Positions 16,902-26,466 of a stretch of DNA of 64,000 nt are shown piece after piece (positions within the stretch are counted from its first letter, which is position 1; every line of letters begins with the position of its first letter). The position numbers and the translations under genes are program-made. The DNA comes from Lapidilactobacillus achengensis. GTDB taxonomy: Bacteria; Bacillota; Bacilli; Lactobacillales; Lactobacillaceae. Where the stretch lies: assembly GCF_003946655.1 (NCBI RefSeq), contig NZ_RHOV01000004.1, positions 1-64,000 on the forward strand. The letters are read 5' to 3'. The notes beneath the pieces are model-generated. The model was given only the letters and a program-made list of their open reading frames with translations. It was not told where the DNA came from and did no database searches.

Positions 16902-17026
16902 ATTACCGTAATTATAATTTATCTTGACTTGGCAATCAAGTGTGCCGTTAAAAAAATATTAAAAACATTACTTGACACAATTACGATAATGTTATTATAA
17001 TGTACTTGTAATTAATAGCGCTTACA
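16902..17026. promoter_or_regulatory. Divergent promoters with two LacI operators and a cre-like site
   Basis: Plus strand: TTGACA 16972-16977 and TATAAT 16996-17001 (18-base spacer), with operator ATTACGATAAT at 16980-16990 between the boxes. Minus strand: TTGATT (plus 16934-16939) and TATAAT (plus 16911-16916), 17-base spacer, with operator ATTACCGTAAT at 16902-16912. A cre-like TAATAGCGCTTACA lies at 17013-17026 with one mismatch to the CcpA consensus. The spacing of the operators (78 bases) would allow looping. Confidence 0.75.
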
Positions 17027-17043
17027 CTTTAGGAGGAGTTAAA

Positions 17044-18366
17044 ATGAAATTCAAACGTCTCGCTTTATTGGCAGCGGTTTGTGCCACTACACTATTTGGA
17101 TTAGCCGCTTGTGGTAGTAAAAGTTCGGAGCAATCGGGTGATAAAACAACCATTACTTTTTGGGCAGCACCAAATCCACCTCAAGTAAAATACTGGAAGA
17201 AGATGGCAACGGAGTTTGAGAAAAAGAATCCTAAGATCACTGTTAAAGTTTCGCAAATGAAAGAAAGCCCAACTTCTGAAGCAACAATTCAATCTGCCAT
17301 TGCATCTGGTACTGCTCCAACAATGTCAGAAAACATTACTCGTAGTTTTGCTGCACAACTCGCAAAAAGCAAAGCAATCGTACCTTTGAACAATGATGAG
17401 AGCACTAAGAACTTAATGAATGACGTAGTTAGCGGTCGTAATATGACGAAAACTATTAAGAGTTGGAAATTCTCTGATGGAAATCAGTTCGTTGTGCCAC
17501 TATATTCAAATCCAATGCTAGTTGGCTGGCGCTTAGATACACTTAAGAAAATTGGAATTGATTCAGTTCCTAAAACGTATAGTGATGTGCAGAAGGTTGC
17601 GGATGCTTTGAAGGCGAAGGATCCTAGCAAAGTTGTATATGCGAATCCGACAGTGGTGGACCCTACTGCATATCAACGCTGGTTTGACTTTTTCCCATTT
17701 TATGACGCTGCTAGCAATGGTGCTAGCTTTATTAATGGCACGAAATTTGTTGGGGATAAAGATGCTGGTGTAACTGTCTTTAAGTTTATGCAGGATCTGT
17801 ATCAGGATAAAGAATTAATTACGAAGAAAACAACGGATCCGTTTGAATCAGGACTTTCAGTTATGAATATCATTGGACCATGGACATTCCCAAATTGGGC
17901 CGAAAAGTATCCGAACTTGAAGTTTGACGATACTTATACGATTACTAGTGTTCCGGTTCCAGACGAAATGGCTGATGCTGATAACGTTAAGACCTATGCG
18001 GATGCCAAGGGTGTTGTATTGTATGCAAAAGCAACAAATGCACAGAAGAAAGCCGCAATGAAATTCTTGAAATTTGTCATGAGCGACGTGAACAATGATG
18101 TATCATTACTTAAATTAACTTCATTGTTACCTGCACGTGATGATGCTTCCACCAATAGCGCTTTTAAGAATTACTTTGAGAGTAACCCAGAGATGAAGGT
18201 TTACGCTGCTAATGTACCGAATGCAATTCCAGCAATGGATAATGCAGATTACAATACACTACAAGAGAAGCTTGGCAACGATGGCTGGATTCCTGCAGTT
18301 ACTGGCAAGAAAACACCTGAGAAGGCTTGGGCAGATATGGTAAAGGCAATTAAAGGAGCGCTGTAA
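17044..18366 (+). CDS. Sugar ABC transporter solute-binding lipoprotein
   Basis: The protein has 440 residues and a lipoprotein signal (LFGLAAC, Cys at 23), so it is anchored outside the membrane. The body is a family 1 extracellular sugar-binding protein (TITFWAAPNPPQ start, GPWTFPNWAEK ligand region). AGGAGGAG precedes the ATG. It is the first gene of an operon with two permeases, a DUF1861-like protein, a GH130 phosphorylase and a phosphohexomutase, so the ligand is probably a beta-mannoside oligosaccharide. No ATPase gene is present here; the system would borrow a shared MsmK-type ATPase. Confidence 0.9.
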   Translation: MKFKRLALLAAVCATTLFGLAACGSKSSEQSGDKTTITFWAAPNPPQVKYWKKMATEFEKKNPKITVKVSQMKESPTSEATIQSAIASGTAPTMSENITRSFAAQLAKSKAIVPLNNDESTKNLMNDVVSGRNMTKTIKSWKFSDGNQFVVPLYSNPMLVGWRLDTLKKIGIDSVPKTYSDVQKVADALKAKDPSKVVYANPTVVDPTAYQRWFDFFPFYDAASNGASFINGTKFVGDKDAGVTVFKFMQDLYQDKELITKKTTDPFESGLSVMNIIGPWTFPNWAEKYPNLKFDDTYTITSVPVPDEMADADNVKTYADAKGVVLYAKATNAQKKAAMKFLKFVMSDVNNDVSLLKLTSLLPARDDASTNSAFKNYFESNPEMKVYAANVPNAIPAMDNADYNTLQEKLGNDGWIPAVTGKKTPEKAWADMVKAIKGAL

Positions 18367-18368
18367 TC

Positions 18369-19247
18369 ATGAAGCGTAGAAACAACAAGTTGGGCTGGCT
18401 GTTTACCAGCCCTTATCTTATTTTTACAACTATATTTTTCTTACTTCCGCTGTTCTGGTCTTTCTGGCTAGCGTTGACGAATTGGAATTTGATTTCACCA
18501 GAGATCAAGTTTGTTGGACTGGAAAACTTTATTGTTTCATTTAAGAATGCAAAGATCCATCAGGCCTTTTTCGTGACCTATAAGTTCTTAATTGTTTTTG
18601 TCCCGTTGGCTTTAATTTTATCTATGTTGGTAGCGGTGTTGGTCAATCGCTTACCGAAATTTAAAGGCGTTTTCTTGGTGGCCTTCTTTCTTCCATATCT
18701 TTCAAGTGGAGTTGTGACCTCTCTGATTGTTAAGGGAATTCTGTCCTATAACGGGCCAATCAGCACTTGGTTGCGAAATTCGTTTGGATGGGATGTCGAC
18801 TGGCTTGGATCACCAACAGCCGCATTAATTGTTGTTTCTGTAATGATTGCATGGAAAATGTCCGGATATTATGGCTTGATTCTGGTTTCGGGATTGAACA
18901 GTATCAATACAGAAATTTATGAAGCAGCTGCACTGGACGGAGTAAATGGTTGGCAACGATTTTGGAAAATTACTGTTCCAATGCTATATCCCTCTCTCTA
19001 TACAGTGCTGATTTTAGCGATTGGCGTCAGTTTCGGGATCTTTACGGAAGTTTATCAGTTAACTGGTGGGGGACCAAATGGTGCGACAAACACTTGGCAA
19101 ATGGAGATTTATAATCAGGCGTTTGTTAACTTGAAGTCTGGATATGCGTCGGCCATTGCACTGATTGCAGCCGTTGTGACCTTCCTCTCCATTGGTGTTT
19201 TGCGCAATTTGATTGAAAAGTGGGGTAAACATTATGGTTGGAACTAA
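18369..19247 (+). CDS. Sugar ABC transporter permease (MalF-type)
   Basis: The protein has 292 residues with six membrane helices. The EAA motif (EIYEAAALDGVNGWQRFWKITVPML, residues about 180-204) contacts the ATPase. It begins two bases after the binding-protein stop and overlaps the next permease gene, so the genes are co-translated. It forms the channel with the next gene product. Confidence 0.92.
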   Translation: MKRRNNKLGWLFTSPYLIFTTIFFLLPLFWSFWLALTNWNLISPEIKFVGLENFIVSFKNAKIHQAFFVTYKFLIVFVPLALILSMLVAVLVNRLPKFKGVFLVAFFLPYLSSGVVTSLIVKGILSYNGPISTWLRNSFGWDVDWLGSPTAALIVVSVMIAWKMSGYYGLILVSGLNSINTEIYEAAALDGVNGWQRFWKITVPMLYPSLYTVLILAIGVSFGIFTEVYQLTGGGPNGATNTWQMEIYNQAFVNLKSGYASAIALIAAVVTFLSIGVLRNLIEKWGKHYGWN

Positions 19248-20070
19248 GAACAAAACGCTGAAAGTTACCCTAAATTATATTTTCACCATTGTGTTTTTAT
19301 TGATTATGATTTTTCCGTTTATTTACTTGGTTCTAAATTCGTTTGCAAGTTGGGATCAGGTGGATAAGCATTTAATCCCAACAAGTTATTCCTTGCGGTC
19401 TTGGCAGTGGCTATTCAGCAATAGCGTAACTGTGGCGCCTGCACCATGGGTTCAGGCGTTTCTACACACGTTCATTGTTAGTACAATTACGGTGTTCTTG
19501 ATGATGTTGTTTGCTGTTATGGTTGCTTATGCTTTGGCAAAAATCGAATTTCGCGGGAAGAAGTTGGTGGATAACTTCATTCTTTTCCAAATGTTCTTTC
19601 CAGGAATAATCCTTTTGATTCCACAATTCTTGTTGATTACAAAAGTGGGATGGATCGATACCTTTCAAGGGATGATCTTACCAACCGCGGTGAGCCTTTG
19701 GGCAATCTTTATGTACACCAACTTTTTCAAAGCAATTCCGGACACATTAATTGAATCAGCGAAGCTAGATGGTGCAACTGATATGCAAATTCTATTCAAG
19801 ATTGTTGTACCAATGTCAAAATCGATTACAACAGTTATTTTCCTATTCCTTTACACAGAGAGATGGACAACATTGCTTTGGGATATGATTGTTTCGAAAA
19901 GCGATAGTACTGTGACCTTAAATGTACTGATTTCACAAATGTTTGGACCATACGGAACTTATCCTGGACCCATGTATGCAGCATCAGTGCTACTAACTTT
20001 ACCGTTGATATTACTGTTCTTGCTGTTCTCAAAGAATTTCCAGGAGGGTATGCAATATACCTTGAAATAG
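19234..20070 (+). CDS. Sugar ABC transporter permease (MalG-type)
   Basis: The protein has 278 residues from the ATG at 19234, overlapping the previous stop by 14 bases; a start at 19213 would extend it only by seven residues. Six helices and the EAA motif (LIESAKLDGATDMQILFKIVVPM) identify a MalG-type permease. It ends with the usual FSKNFQEGMQYTLK tail of this family. Confidence 0.92.
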   Translation: MVGTKNKTLKVTLNYIFTIVFLLIMIFPFIYLVLNSFASWDQVDKHLIPTSYSLRSWQWLFSNSVTVAPAPWVQAFLHTFIVSTITVFLMMLFAVMVAYALAKIEFRGKKLVDNFILFQMFFPGIILLIPQFLLITKVGWIDTFQGMILPTAVSLWAIFMYTNFFKAIPDTLIESAKLDGATDMQILFKIVVPMSKSITTVIFLFLYTERWTTLLWDMIVSKSDSTVTLNVLISQMFGPYGTYPGPMYAASVLLTLPLILLFLLFSKNFQEGMQYTLK

Positions 20071-20084
20071 GAGGTCAAAGCGAA

Positions 20085-20981
20085 ATGAAGACGATTGATA
20101 CTTTGTTGGAGAGCTACCGACGGCAGAGAAAGACATGTCAAATTGAAAAAATGGTGTTCACAGGCGTTGGAGATAGGGACGTCTATAATACGTCCACGCC
20201 ATTTGAATTGAATCATCAGATTTTGATTGCCGGCCGTGTTGAGCCGCGCGACAGCGAACAATCACAAACAGTATTGTTCAGGCAGGTTTCCCAAAATAGA
20301 TTTGCGAAGATCCCAGATTTTTCTTTAGCACTGCAGGATCCATTTATTACACAGATAGATGGTGAAATATTACTCGGTGGTGTTCAAGTAGATTGGTCAC
20401 ATGATTCTGGTCCAGTTTGGCGAACTGAATTTTATCGACTGAATTCGGATTTATCAACAGATTTCCTATTCGCCGGTCCTAGCAAGATGAAGGATATCCG
20501 TTTATGTCAGTTGCGCAGTGGTCAAATCTTAGTACTTACTAGACCGCAAGGCGGACAGGCTGGTGCGGGTAAGATTGGATTAGTGATTGCCCAAGGCATG
20601 GAGGAACTGTGTACGCTTGATTTGAATACAGCACCCTTACTTGAAAATAATTTTTCTGAGGGAACTTGGGGTGGTGCAAATCAAATTGAACAGATTTCTA
20701 AGAATGTTGTTTATGTCTTAGGTCATATAGCTCGAATGGTTGGCGATAGCAATCGTAACTACTATGCATTGTCGTTTTATATTGATCTCGAAGCTAACAC
20801 TATCTTTGGTGAACGTATCATCGCTGAACGGAAAGATTATTTGGCTGGACCGTGCAAACGCGATGATTTGGCCGATGTCGTCTTTACATCTGGACAAATT
20901 GTTGAGAGGGATTCCGGGAAGCGCTGGCTGATGTGCGGAACAAGCGACTGTGAAGAACAAATTATAGAGTTTTATAATTAA
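20085..20981 (+). CDS. DUF1861-like beta-propeller protein, probable carbohydrate role
   Basis: The protein has 298 residues and no signal peptide. AGGAGG precedes the ATG. Repeated patterns (LIAGRVEPRDSEQS, FRQVSQNRFAKIPDFSLALQDPF, DIRLCQLRSGQILVLTRPQGG) fit a five-bladed propeller of the DUF1861 type, which is distantly like GH130/GH43 enzymes. I assign the family at moderate confidence from motif memory. It lies between the importer and the GH130 gene, so it may bind, isomerise or cleave the same mannoside. No catalytic residues can be named. Confidence 0.6.
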   Translation: MKTIDTLLESYRRQRKTCQIEKMVFTGVGDRDVYNTSTPFELNHQILIAGRVEPRDSEQSQTVLFRQVSQNRFAKIPDFSLALQDPFITQIDGEILLGGVQVDWSHDSGPVWRTEFYRLNSDLSTDFLFAGPSKMKDIRLCQLRSGQILVLTRPQGGQAGAGKIGLVIAQGMEELCTLDLNTAPLLENNFSEGTWGGANQIEQISKNVVYVLGHIARMVGDSNRNYYALSFYIDLEANTIFGERIIAERKDYLAGPCKRDDLADVVFTSGQIVERDSGKRWLMCGTSDCEEQIIEFYN

Positions 20982-21009
20982 TTAAAGATTAATAGGAGTA
21001 GGTTTTATT

Positions 21010-22083
21010 ATGGTCAAAATAGAAAGATTTACGGCTAATCCAATTATTTCACCTGAAGATGTCAAACCAATCAATGATGGTTTCGAGGTTATTGGAGCTT
21101 TTAATGCGGCAGTGGCGCAATATAACGACGAAACAATCTTAGTTTTGAGAGTGGCTGAGCGTCCTGTGAATAAGGATGAAAATAAAATCTTGATTCCTGT
21201 TTATAATTGCCAGACGAAAACAACCCAGGTTATTACAGAATCAAATCGTGATGGTCGTTTCGACACGAGTGATAGTCGTGTAGTCAAAGAAGCTAATGTG
21301 AACCATGATTTTAAATATCTGACATCGTTATCATATTTGCGGTTGGCTAGAAGTACAGATGGCGTTAATTTTTCCATTGAAGATCATGCCTTTGTATATC
21401 CACACAATGAGTATGAAACATATGGGATTGAAGATGCACGGTGTACAAAAATCGGAGACAAGTACTATTTGAATTTCAGTTCTGTTTCTCCGCGTGGAAT
21501 CTGTGTTGAATTGATTTCCACTAGTAATTTTGAATCATATCAGCATGAAGCCATTATCTTCAATCCTGATAACAAAGATGTTGTGCTTTTTCCTGAGAAA
21601 ATCAAACAACGCTATTATGCATTGAATCGCCCCACTGTTAAGTCGACGGGTCACAATGATGTTTGGATCAGCTCATCACCGGAACTGCATTCATTTGGAG
21701 ATCATCACTGGCTATTTGCCGGTTCTGAAAAAGGTTGGGATAATGGCCGCGTGGGTGCTGGCCTGCCTCCAATCAAGACTAAGTATGGCTGGCTTGAAAT
21801 CTATCATGCCGCGGATAAATCATCTAGATATTGTATGGGGGCGATGCTACTGGATTTAGACGACCCAACGAAAATCATTGCTCGTTTACAGAATCCAATT
21901 CTAGAGCCTGAAGCAATCTATGAAAAGGAAGGCTTCTTCGGAGAAGTCGTCTTTGGTTGTGGCTACGTTCAGCGTGGTGATGAAATAACCATGTATTACG
22001 GTGTTGCCGACACTTCGGTTGCAGGTTGTCGATTCTCGTTGAAAGAGGTTTTGAAAGAATTGCTAGGTGATCAAATTGGCTGA
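21010..22083 (+). CDS. GH130 beta-mannoside phosphorylase
   Basis: The protein has 357 residues. The segment YGIEDARCTKIGDKYYLNFS (Asp142 in EDAR) is the hallmark of GH130, in which that Asp is the proton donor for phosphorolysis. The five-bladed propeller repeats are visible (FEVIGAFNAAVAQYNDETIL at the start). GH130 enzymes split beta-mannosidic bonds with phosphate and release mannose 1-phosphate; a few are hydrolases. The phosphohexomutase next door is the expected user of that product. AGGAGTAGG precedes the ATG. The exact substrate (mannobiose, Man-Glc or Man-GlcNAc) is unknown. Confidence 0.85.
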   Translation: MVKIERFTANPIISPEDVKPINDGFEVIGAFNAAVAQYNDETILVLRVAERPVNKDENKILIPVYNCQTKTTQVITESNRDGRFDTSDSRVVKEANVNHDFKYLTSLSYLRLARSTDGVNFSIEDHAFVYPHNEYETYGIEDARCTKIGDKYYLNFSSVSPRGICVELISTSNFESYQHEAIIFNPDNKDVVLFPEKIKQRYYALNRPTVKSTGHNDVWISSSPELHSFGDHHWLFAGSEKGWDNGRVGAGLPPIKTKYGWLEIYHAADKSSRYCMGAMLLDLDDPTKIIARLQNPILEPEAIYEKEGFFGEVVFGCGYVQRGDEITMYYGVADTSVAGCRFSLKEVLKELLGDQIG

Positions 22084-23800
22084 TTGGCAAGAAGAAGTTG
22101 AGAAATGGCGCAGCTTTGAAGCACTAAATCCCGAGTTGAAGCGCGATTTGGCAGAGCTTAAGAATGAAGCAGATTTAAAAACTAGTTTTGCAGATTATGC
22201 GAGCTTTGGGACTGGTGGCATTCGTGCAAAGCTGGGTGTAGGTACGGCAAAATTGAATCTATATACGATTGCAAGAGCAACCAGTGGATTAGCTGATTAT
22301 ATTAATGAAGTTAGTACACGATCGAATAAAAGTGTTGTGATCGGGTATGACACCCGTCATCATTCACGTGATTTTGCAAATGTTGCAGCAAATATCTTAA
22401 TTCGACAGGGAATCACGGTTTATTTAGCCGATCATATTATGCCCACGCCTGAGCTGTCATTCTTGGTTCGTCACTTCTCGGCTAATAATGGTATTATGAT
22501 TACGGCCAGTCACAACCCGGCAATCTACAATGGTTATAAGGTCTATGATGCTGATGGTGGACAAATCACCTTAGAAGCGGCCACACAGATTGTCCAACGT
22601 ATTCAGAAATACCAAGATCCTTTACACCTCCCTGTTGAAACAGCCCTTACAGCAAATAAACGATTAAAAATTCTTGACGGCGAGATCGAAGCAGAGTACT
22701 TAAAAAAACTAAAAACAGTCACGCGTAATTCGGAACTGACACATAAATTTGGAGATCAATTAAAAATCGTTTACACGCCATTACATGGTACTGGCGGTAA
22801 ACTCGTGACTACCGGATTAGCAATGGCCGGTTTTACTCAGGTGATGCCAGTTGAGAAGCAAATGCTCGCCGATCCTAATTTTTCAACGGTTGAATATCCT
22901 AATCCGGAATTTCCAAGCGCATTTGAGCTCGCAATTGAAATGGGAAAGAAGGAAAAGGCCGATATATTGATAGCGACTGATCCTGACGCTGATCGAATGG
23001 GTGTTGCCGTGAGACAGACCACAGGCGAGTATCGATTGTTGACGGGTAATCAAGTTGGCGCTTTGATGATTGATTATTTAACTCGAAATTTATCTGACAA
23101 GCAAAAGGAGACACATCAATACCAAGTTGTTAAGACGGTTGTCACCTCTGATTTAGGCGCCGACATTGCTCGGAGCAATGGCTGCAATGTCAGAGAGACC
23201 TTGACGGGCTTTAAGTTTATAGGTGAACAGATTGAAGAAATCGAACAAGAACACAGCCGTGACCAATATTTGTTTGGCTATGAAGAAAGCTATGGGTATC
23301 TGATCGAGCCTTATGTTCGTGATAAGGATTCAATACAGGCTGCTTTACTGATATCCGAAATTTCTTTAGAATTGAAGCGACATGGGAAAACACTGGTTGA
23401 TCGGTTAGAAGACCTCTATCTAGAGTATGGTTACTATCAAGAAAAGTTGATCACTAAAACATTTGTGACCGAGCACGATAAACAAAAATTCATCAAAAAA
23501 TTAGATCAGTTACGAGTTGAAGTTCCTGAAAAAATTGCTGATTTAAGTGTGGAGAAGATAGAGGATTTTGAGACGTCGCACTGTTTGGACATCGTAAATA
23601 ATCGGACAGTGATGATCGATCTACCCAAATCGGATGTTATTAAGCTAGTGGTTGAGAATAATTCGTGGATTGCAATTCGTCCATCAGGGACCGAGCCCAA
23701 GATAAAAATTTATTTATCCGCGCATGGGCAAAGCAGAAAGTCGGCTCAAAAGATCCTGAGTAGTTTTGAACGATTTGCGGACGATTTTCTTGTAAAGTAA
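22067..23800 (+). CDS. Phosphohexomutase (phosphomannomutase/phosphoglucomutase)
   Basis: The protein has 577 residues, the size of PgcA-type mutases. The phosphoserine loop is TASHNPAIYNG (Ser148), the metal loop DPDADRMG, the sugar loop GYEESYGY and the phosphate-binding loop RPSGTEPK. It interconverts hexose 1- and 6-phosphates in the cytoplasm. Its place directly after the GH130 gene (17-base overlap) suggests it turns mannose 1-phosphate into mannose 6-phosphate. The start may be the GTG at 22067 or the TTG at 22076, which has AGGTGA at a better distance. Confidence 0.88.
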   Translation: MIKLADWQEEVEKWRSFEALNPELKRDLAELKNEADLKTSFADYASFGTGGIRAKLGVGTAKLNLYTIARATSGLADYINEVSTRSNKSVVIGYDTRHHSRDFANVAANILIRQGITVYLADHIMPTPELSFLVRHFSANNGIMITASHNPAIYNGYKVYDADGGQITLEAATQIVQRIQKYQDPLHLPVETALTANKRLKILDGEIEAEYLKKLKTVTRNSELTHKFGDQLKIVYTPLHGTGGKLVTTGLAMAGFTQVMPVEKQMLADPNFSTVEYPNPEFPSAFELAIEMGKKEKADILIATDPDADRMGVAVRQTTGEYRLLTGNQVGALMIDYLTRNLSDKQKETHQYQVVKTVVTSDLGADIARSNGCNVRETLTGFKFIGEQIEEIEQEHSRDQYLFGYEESYGYLIEPYVRDKDSIQAALLISEISLELKRHGKTLVDRLEDLYLEYGYYQEKLITKTFVTEHDKQKFIKKLDQLRVEVPEKIADLSVEKIEDFETSHCLDIVNNRTVMIDLPKSDVIKLVVENNSWIAIRPSGTEPKIKIYLSAHGQSRKSAQKILSSFERFADDFLVK

Positions 23801-23832
23801 AGAAGTTATAAATTTTTGAAAAAGGAACACAG

Positions 23833-23880
23833 TGAAAAGGGACAAGGAATGAGCGTTGATTCCTTGTCCCCCTTTTTTTG
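23833..23880 (+). terminator. Terminator of the mannoside operon
   Basis: GGGACAAGGAAT and ATTCCTTGTCCC arms are followed by a long T run (to 23880). Confidence 0.9.
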
Positions 23881-23991
23881 TTTCTGGGAATTCTCTATTG
23901 ATTTAGCTGTGGAGGATCATCCTCGTCCATTTGGTCGTAGATGGTCGTTTTTTGTTTTTTGCGAAAAGTGCATAGGGGTGTTACTGGGACT

Positions 23992-24693
23992 TTAGATATT
24001 GATGAACCGAACCTGTAAGATATCCATATTCATGGAAAGATCAGAGACTATATCAGAAAAAGCGACTCCTTTAGGTAAATCTAGGAAATAAATACTTGTA
24101 CAAATATTTGATGATGGCGATGAGTCGGCACGAAAGCTGGAATTATCGATGAGAATTTTCTTATCCTTAAAGTACTGATTCAAAAAGAAGATGGTTTCTT
24201 TTCTATTTACATATTTTAATTCCATTTTCTTGAATGTCCTAATTCTTATTACCTTTTTTAAAATTACAAGTACCAGTAAAACAATTGAAGTGCCAACTAG
24301 TGCAATATCATAAAACCCCATTCCAGTTGCTAGGCCTAAACCCATCGTTGCCCAAAGTGATGCAGCAGTTGTGAGACCCATAATAGAGTGACGAGTAACG
24401 ACAATTGTTCCCGCGCCCAAAAAACCTATCCCGCTTACTGCCTGGGCGATCAATCTTGCTGGGTCGGATCGAATGATTCCCGAAAATGCAGGAAGGTCTT
24501 TAGAAATTGATAACGTTTCGGTGACAATTCCTTGTTGTATTAAGGCAAGCAGACACGCCCCCACACAAACTAAAATATGCGTCCTAATTCCAGCAGGATG
24601 ATTTTTTTGTTCTCGATCATAGCCAATCAATCCGGCTAGAAAAGTAGCAATAATTAAGCGTATAGCAATTTCTGGCAATGTTAATTTAAGCAT
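23992..24693 (-). CDS. MgtC/SapB-family membrane protein
   Basis: The protein has 233 residues. Four to five N-terminal helices hold the MgtC hallmarks (LAGLIGYDREQKNHPAGIRTH near residue 20, GIGFLGAGTIV near 95, GLTTAASLWATMGLGLA). The C-terminal 80 residues form a soluble ACT-like domain. In pathogens MgtC helps growth at low Mg2+ and inhibits F-type ATPase; in lactobacilli the role is less clear. AAGGAGAGG precedes the ATG. It is alone, between the mannoside and cell-wall sugar loci. Confidence 0.88.
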   Translation of the reverse strand: MLKLTLPEIAIRLIIATFLAGLIGYDREQKNHPAGIRTHILVCVGACLLALIQQGIVTETLSISKDLPAFSGIIRSDPARLIAQAVSGIGFLGAGTIVVTRHSIMGLTTAASLWATMGLGLATGMGFYDIALVGTSIVLLVLVILKKVIRIRTFKKMELKYVNRKETIFFLNQYFKDKKILIDNSSFRADSSPSSNICTSIYFLDLPKGVAFSDIVSDLSMNMDILQVRFINI

Positions 24694-24792
24694 ATAACCT
24701 CTCCTTGTAAGCTTATCATTATTCTTATTCTACCTATGATGGCGAGTAAATCAATCTGTTTTGTACTTTTTTTTTATTTTATCAAAATCATA

Positions 24793-24840
24793 TTGTATTT
24801 TTCCTACAAAGTGCTAAACTGACTATTGAAGGCGCTTTAC
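24793..24840 (+). promoter_or_regulatory. Probable promoter and weak cre of the PTS operon
   Basis: TTGTAT (24793-24798) and an extended TGCTAAACT (-10 at 24814-24819) precede TGAAGGCGCTTTAC (24827-24840), which matches 11 of 14 positions of a consensus cre. The overlap with the start region would suit CcpA repression. Confidence 0.4.
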
Positions 24841-24860
24841 TAAGGCTTAGGAGGCTGTTC

Positions 24861-25193
24861 ATGAAAGAAGAAGATTTGGTTAAGCAATTCAACTTGATAT
24901 CACTTGCGGGGTCGGCAAAATCATCCGCGTATGAGGCAATTGAGGTGGCACAAAAGGGGGATTATCAGCGGGCAAAAGAACTGCTTAAAGATGCTGATGA
25001 TATTTTAGGAAAGACTCACGATATTCAAGTTGAAGATATTCAGAACTTAGTCGATGGGAAAGAGGTTGATCCAGTTAACCTAATCGATGTTCACGCACAG
25101 GATCATGTGATGTCAGCAATTGAGGTACGTAATCTAGCCGAAATTATTATAAATATGTATCAGGGCCTAAGGAGTGAATTTAAGAATGAGTAA
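24861..25193 (+). CDS. PTS Lac-family EIIA
   Basis: The protein has 110 residues, all helical, as for LacF/CelC-type EIIA. His78 in VHAQDHVMSAIE is the residue phosphorylated by HPr. GGAGG lies before the ATG. It is the first gene of an operon with EIIC, EIIB, two small proteins, an RpiR regulator, MupG and MurQ, so the imported sugar is probably a cell-wall disaccharide. It overlaps the EIIC reading frame by eight bases. Confidence 0.92.
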   Translation: MKEEDLVKQFNLISLAGSAKSSAYEAIEVAQKGDYQRAKELLKDADDILGKTHDIQVEDIQNLVDGKEVDPVNLIDVHAQDHVMSAIEVRNLAEIIINMYQGLRSEFKNE

Positions 25194-26466
25194 TTTTTTA
25201 AAATGGGTTGAAGATAAATTAATGCCACCGATGGCAAAATTATCTGAAGTTCGATATTTGCGTGCTATTCGTGATGGTATTGTTTCTACGATGCCACTCA
25301 TAATGCTTGGTAGCTTGTTTTGCCTGATTGCACAGTTTCCAATTGCAGCATGGACAAAGTTTATCGCGCCATATGTCCAAATGGTAATGCTCCCATATCG
25401 GATTAGCGTCGGACTAATGGCGGTTTATGTAGCCTATGGTGTTGGCTACTATTTAGCAGAATCGTATGAACTAGACTCACTTTCAGGTGGTATCTTGTCA
25501 ATGGGGACTTTCTTAATGTCAAACCTCCCTGTTATGGCATCACTTACAGAAAAGCCGAAGACTGCGTTAGGCTTTGTACTGCCAATGACGTATACTGGTG
25601 GCTCTGGTATGTTTATTGCTATCCTGTCAGCCATCATGGCCGTTGAAATCATGCGTTTTTGCAAAAATAAAAACATTACAATCAAGATGCCCGAACAGGT
25701 TCCGGAATCTGTTTCTCGTTCGTTTGCAGCAATTATTCCTGGTGGTGTTTCCATAACGATCATGTGGCTAATAACGGCCGTTGGAAATATTAACCTAAAT
25801 AAGATAATTATGGATGCCTTTAAGCCAATTATGGATCTTGGAATGAACTCGTACCTTGGTGTTGTTATTCCAACTCTATTAATTGCATTACTCTGGTCGG
25901 CAGGTGTTCACGGCGTTTCAGTTATTGGTTCGATTTTACGCCCATTCTGGCTTGTATTGCTTCAAGAGAATATGGATGCAGTGGCCGCAGGTAAAGTGGC
26001 ACCCAATATTGGCGTTGAAGGTTTCTACTCGTTTGTTTGGGTTGGTGGTGCCGGTGGTACATTAGCACTTTGTCTCTTGTTTATGTTTACGTGCAAATCT
26101 TCGTATTTAAAACAAATTGGTAGATTATCTTTTGTTCCCGGTTTGTTTAATATAAATGAGCCTATTATGTTTGGTGCACCAACAGTATTGAATCCGATTT
26201 TGGCGATTCCATTTATTGTAGGACCGTTTATTACTTCAAGCTTGGCTTGGTTTGCGTTACACTTTAAGTTAGTCAATAATGCATCGGTTATTGTTCCGTT
26301 TACAATACCTTCACCTTTAAAAACATATTTTATGACGAACGGTGATTGGCGAGCCATTGTTCTAGTTACAATTAACTTCTTTATCTATTTGGCGTTATAT
26401 TATCCATTTGTTAAGGTTTATGATCGTGAAATGCTGAAAAAAGAAAGTGGAGAGGTAGAGGCATAA
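25186..26466 (+). CDS. PTS Lac-family EIIC permease
   Basis: The protein has 426 residues and about ten membrane helices (CelB/LacE type). The ATG at 25186 follows AAGGAG; a GTG at 25174 lies inside that site. The motif FNINEPIMFGAPTVLNP near residue 325 is the conserved sugar-binding loop of this family. It carries the sugar across the membrane while EIIB phosphorylates it at C6. The partner genes (MupG, MurQ) point to MurNAc-GlcNAc rather than cellobiose, which would be unusual for this PTS family. Confidence 0.92.
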   Translation: MSNFLKWVEDKLMPPMAKLSEVRYLRAIRDGIVSTMPLIMLGSLFCLIAQFPIAAWTKFIAPYVQMVMLPYRISVGLMAVYVAYGVGYYLAESYELDSLSGGILSMGTFLMSNLPVMASLTEKPKTALGFVLPMTYTGGSGMFIAILSAIMAVEIMRFCKNKNITIKMPEQVPESVSRSFAAIIPGGVSITIMWLITAVGNINLNKIIMDAFKPIMDLGMNSYLGVVIPTLLIALLWSAGVHGVSVIGSILRPFWLVLLQENMDAVAAGKVAPNIGVEGFYSFVWVGGAGGTLALCLLFMFTCKSSYLKQIGRLSFVPGLFNINEPIMFGAPTVLNPILAIPFIVGPFITSSLAWFALHFKLVNNASVIVPFTIPSPLKTYFMTNGDWRAIVLVTINFFIYLALYYPFVKVYDREMLKKESGEVEA

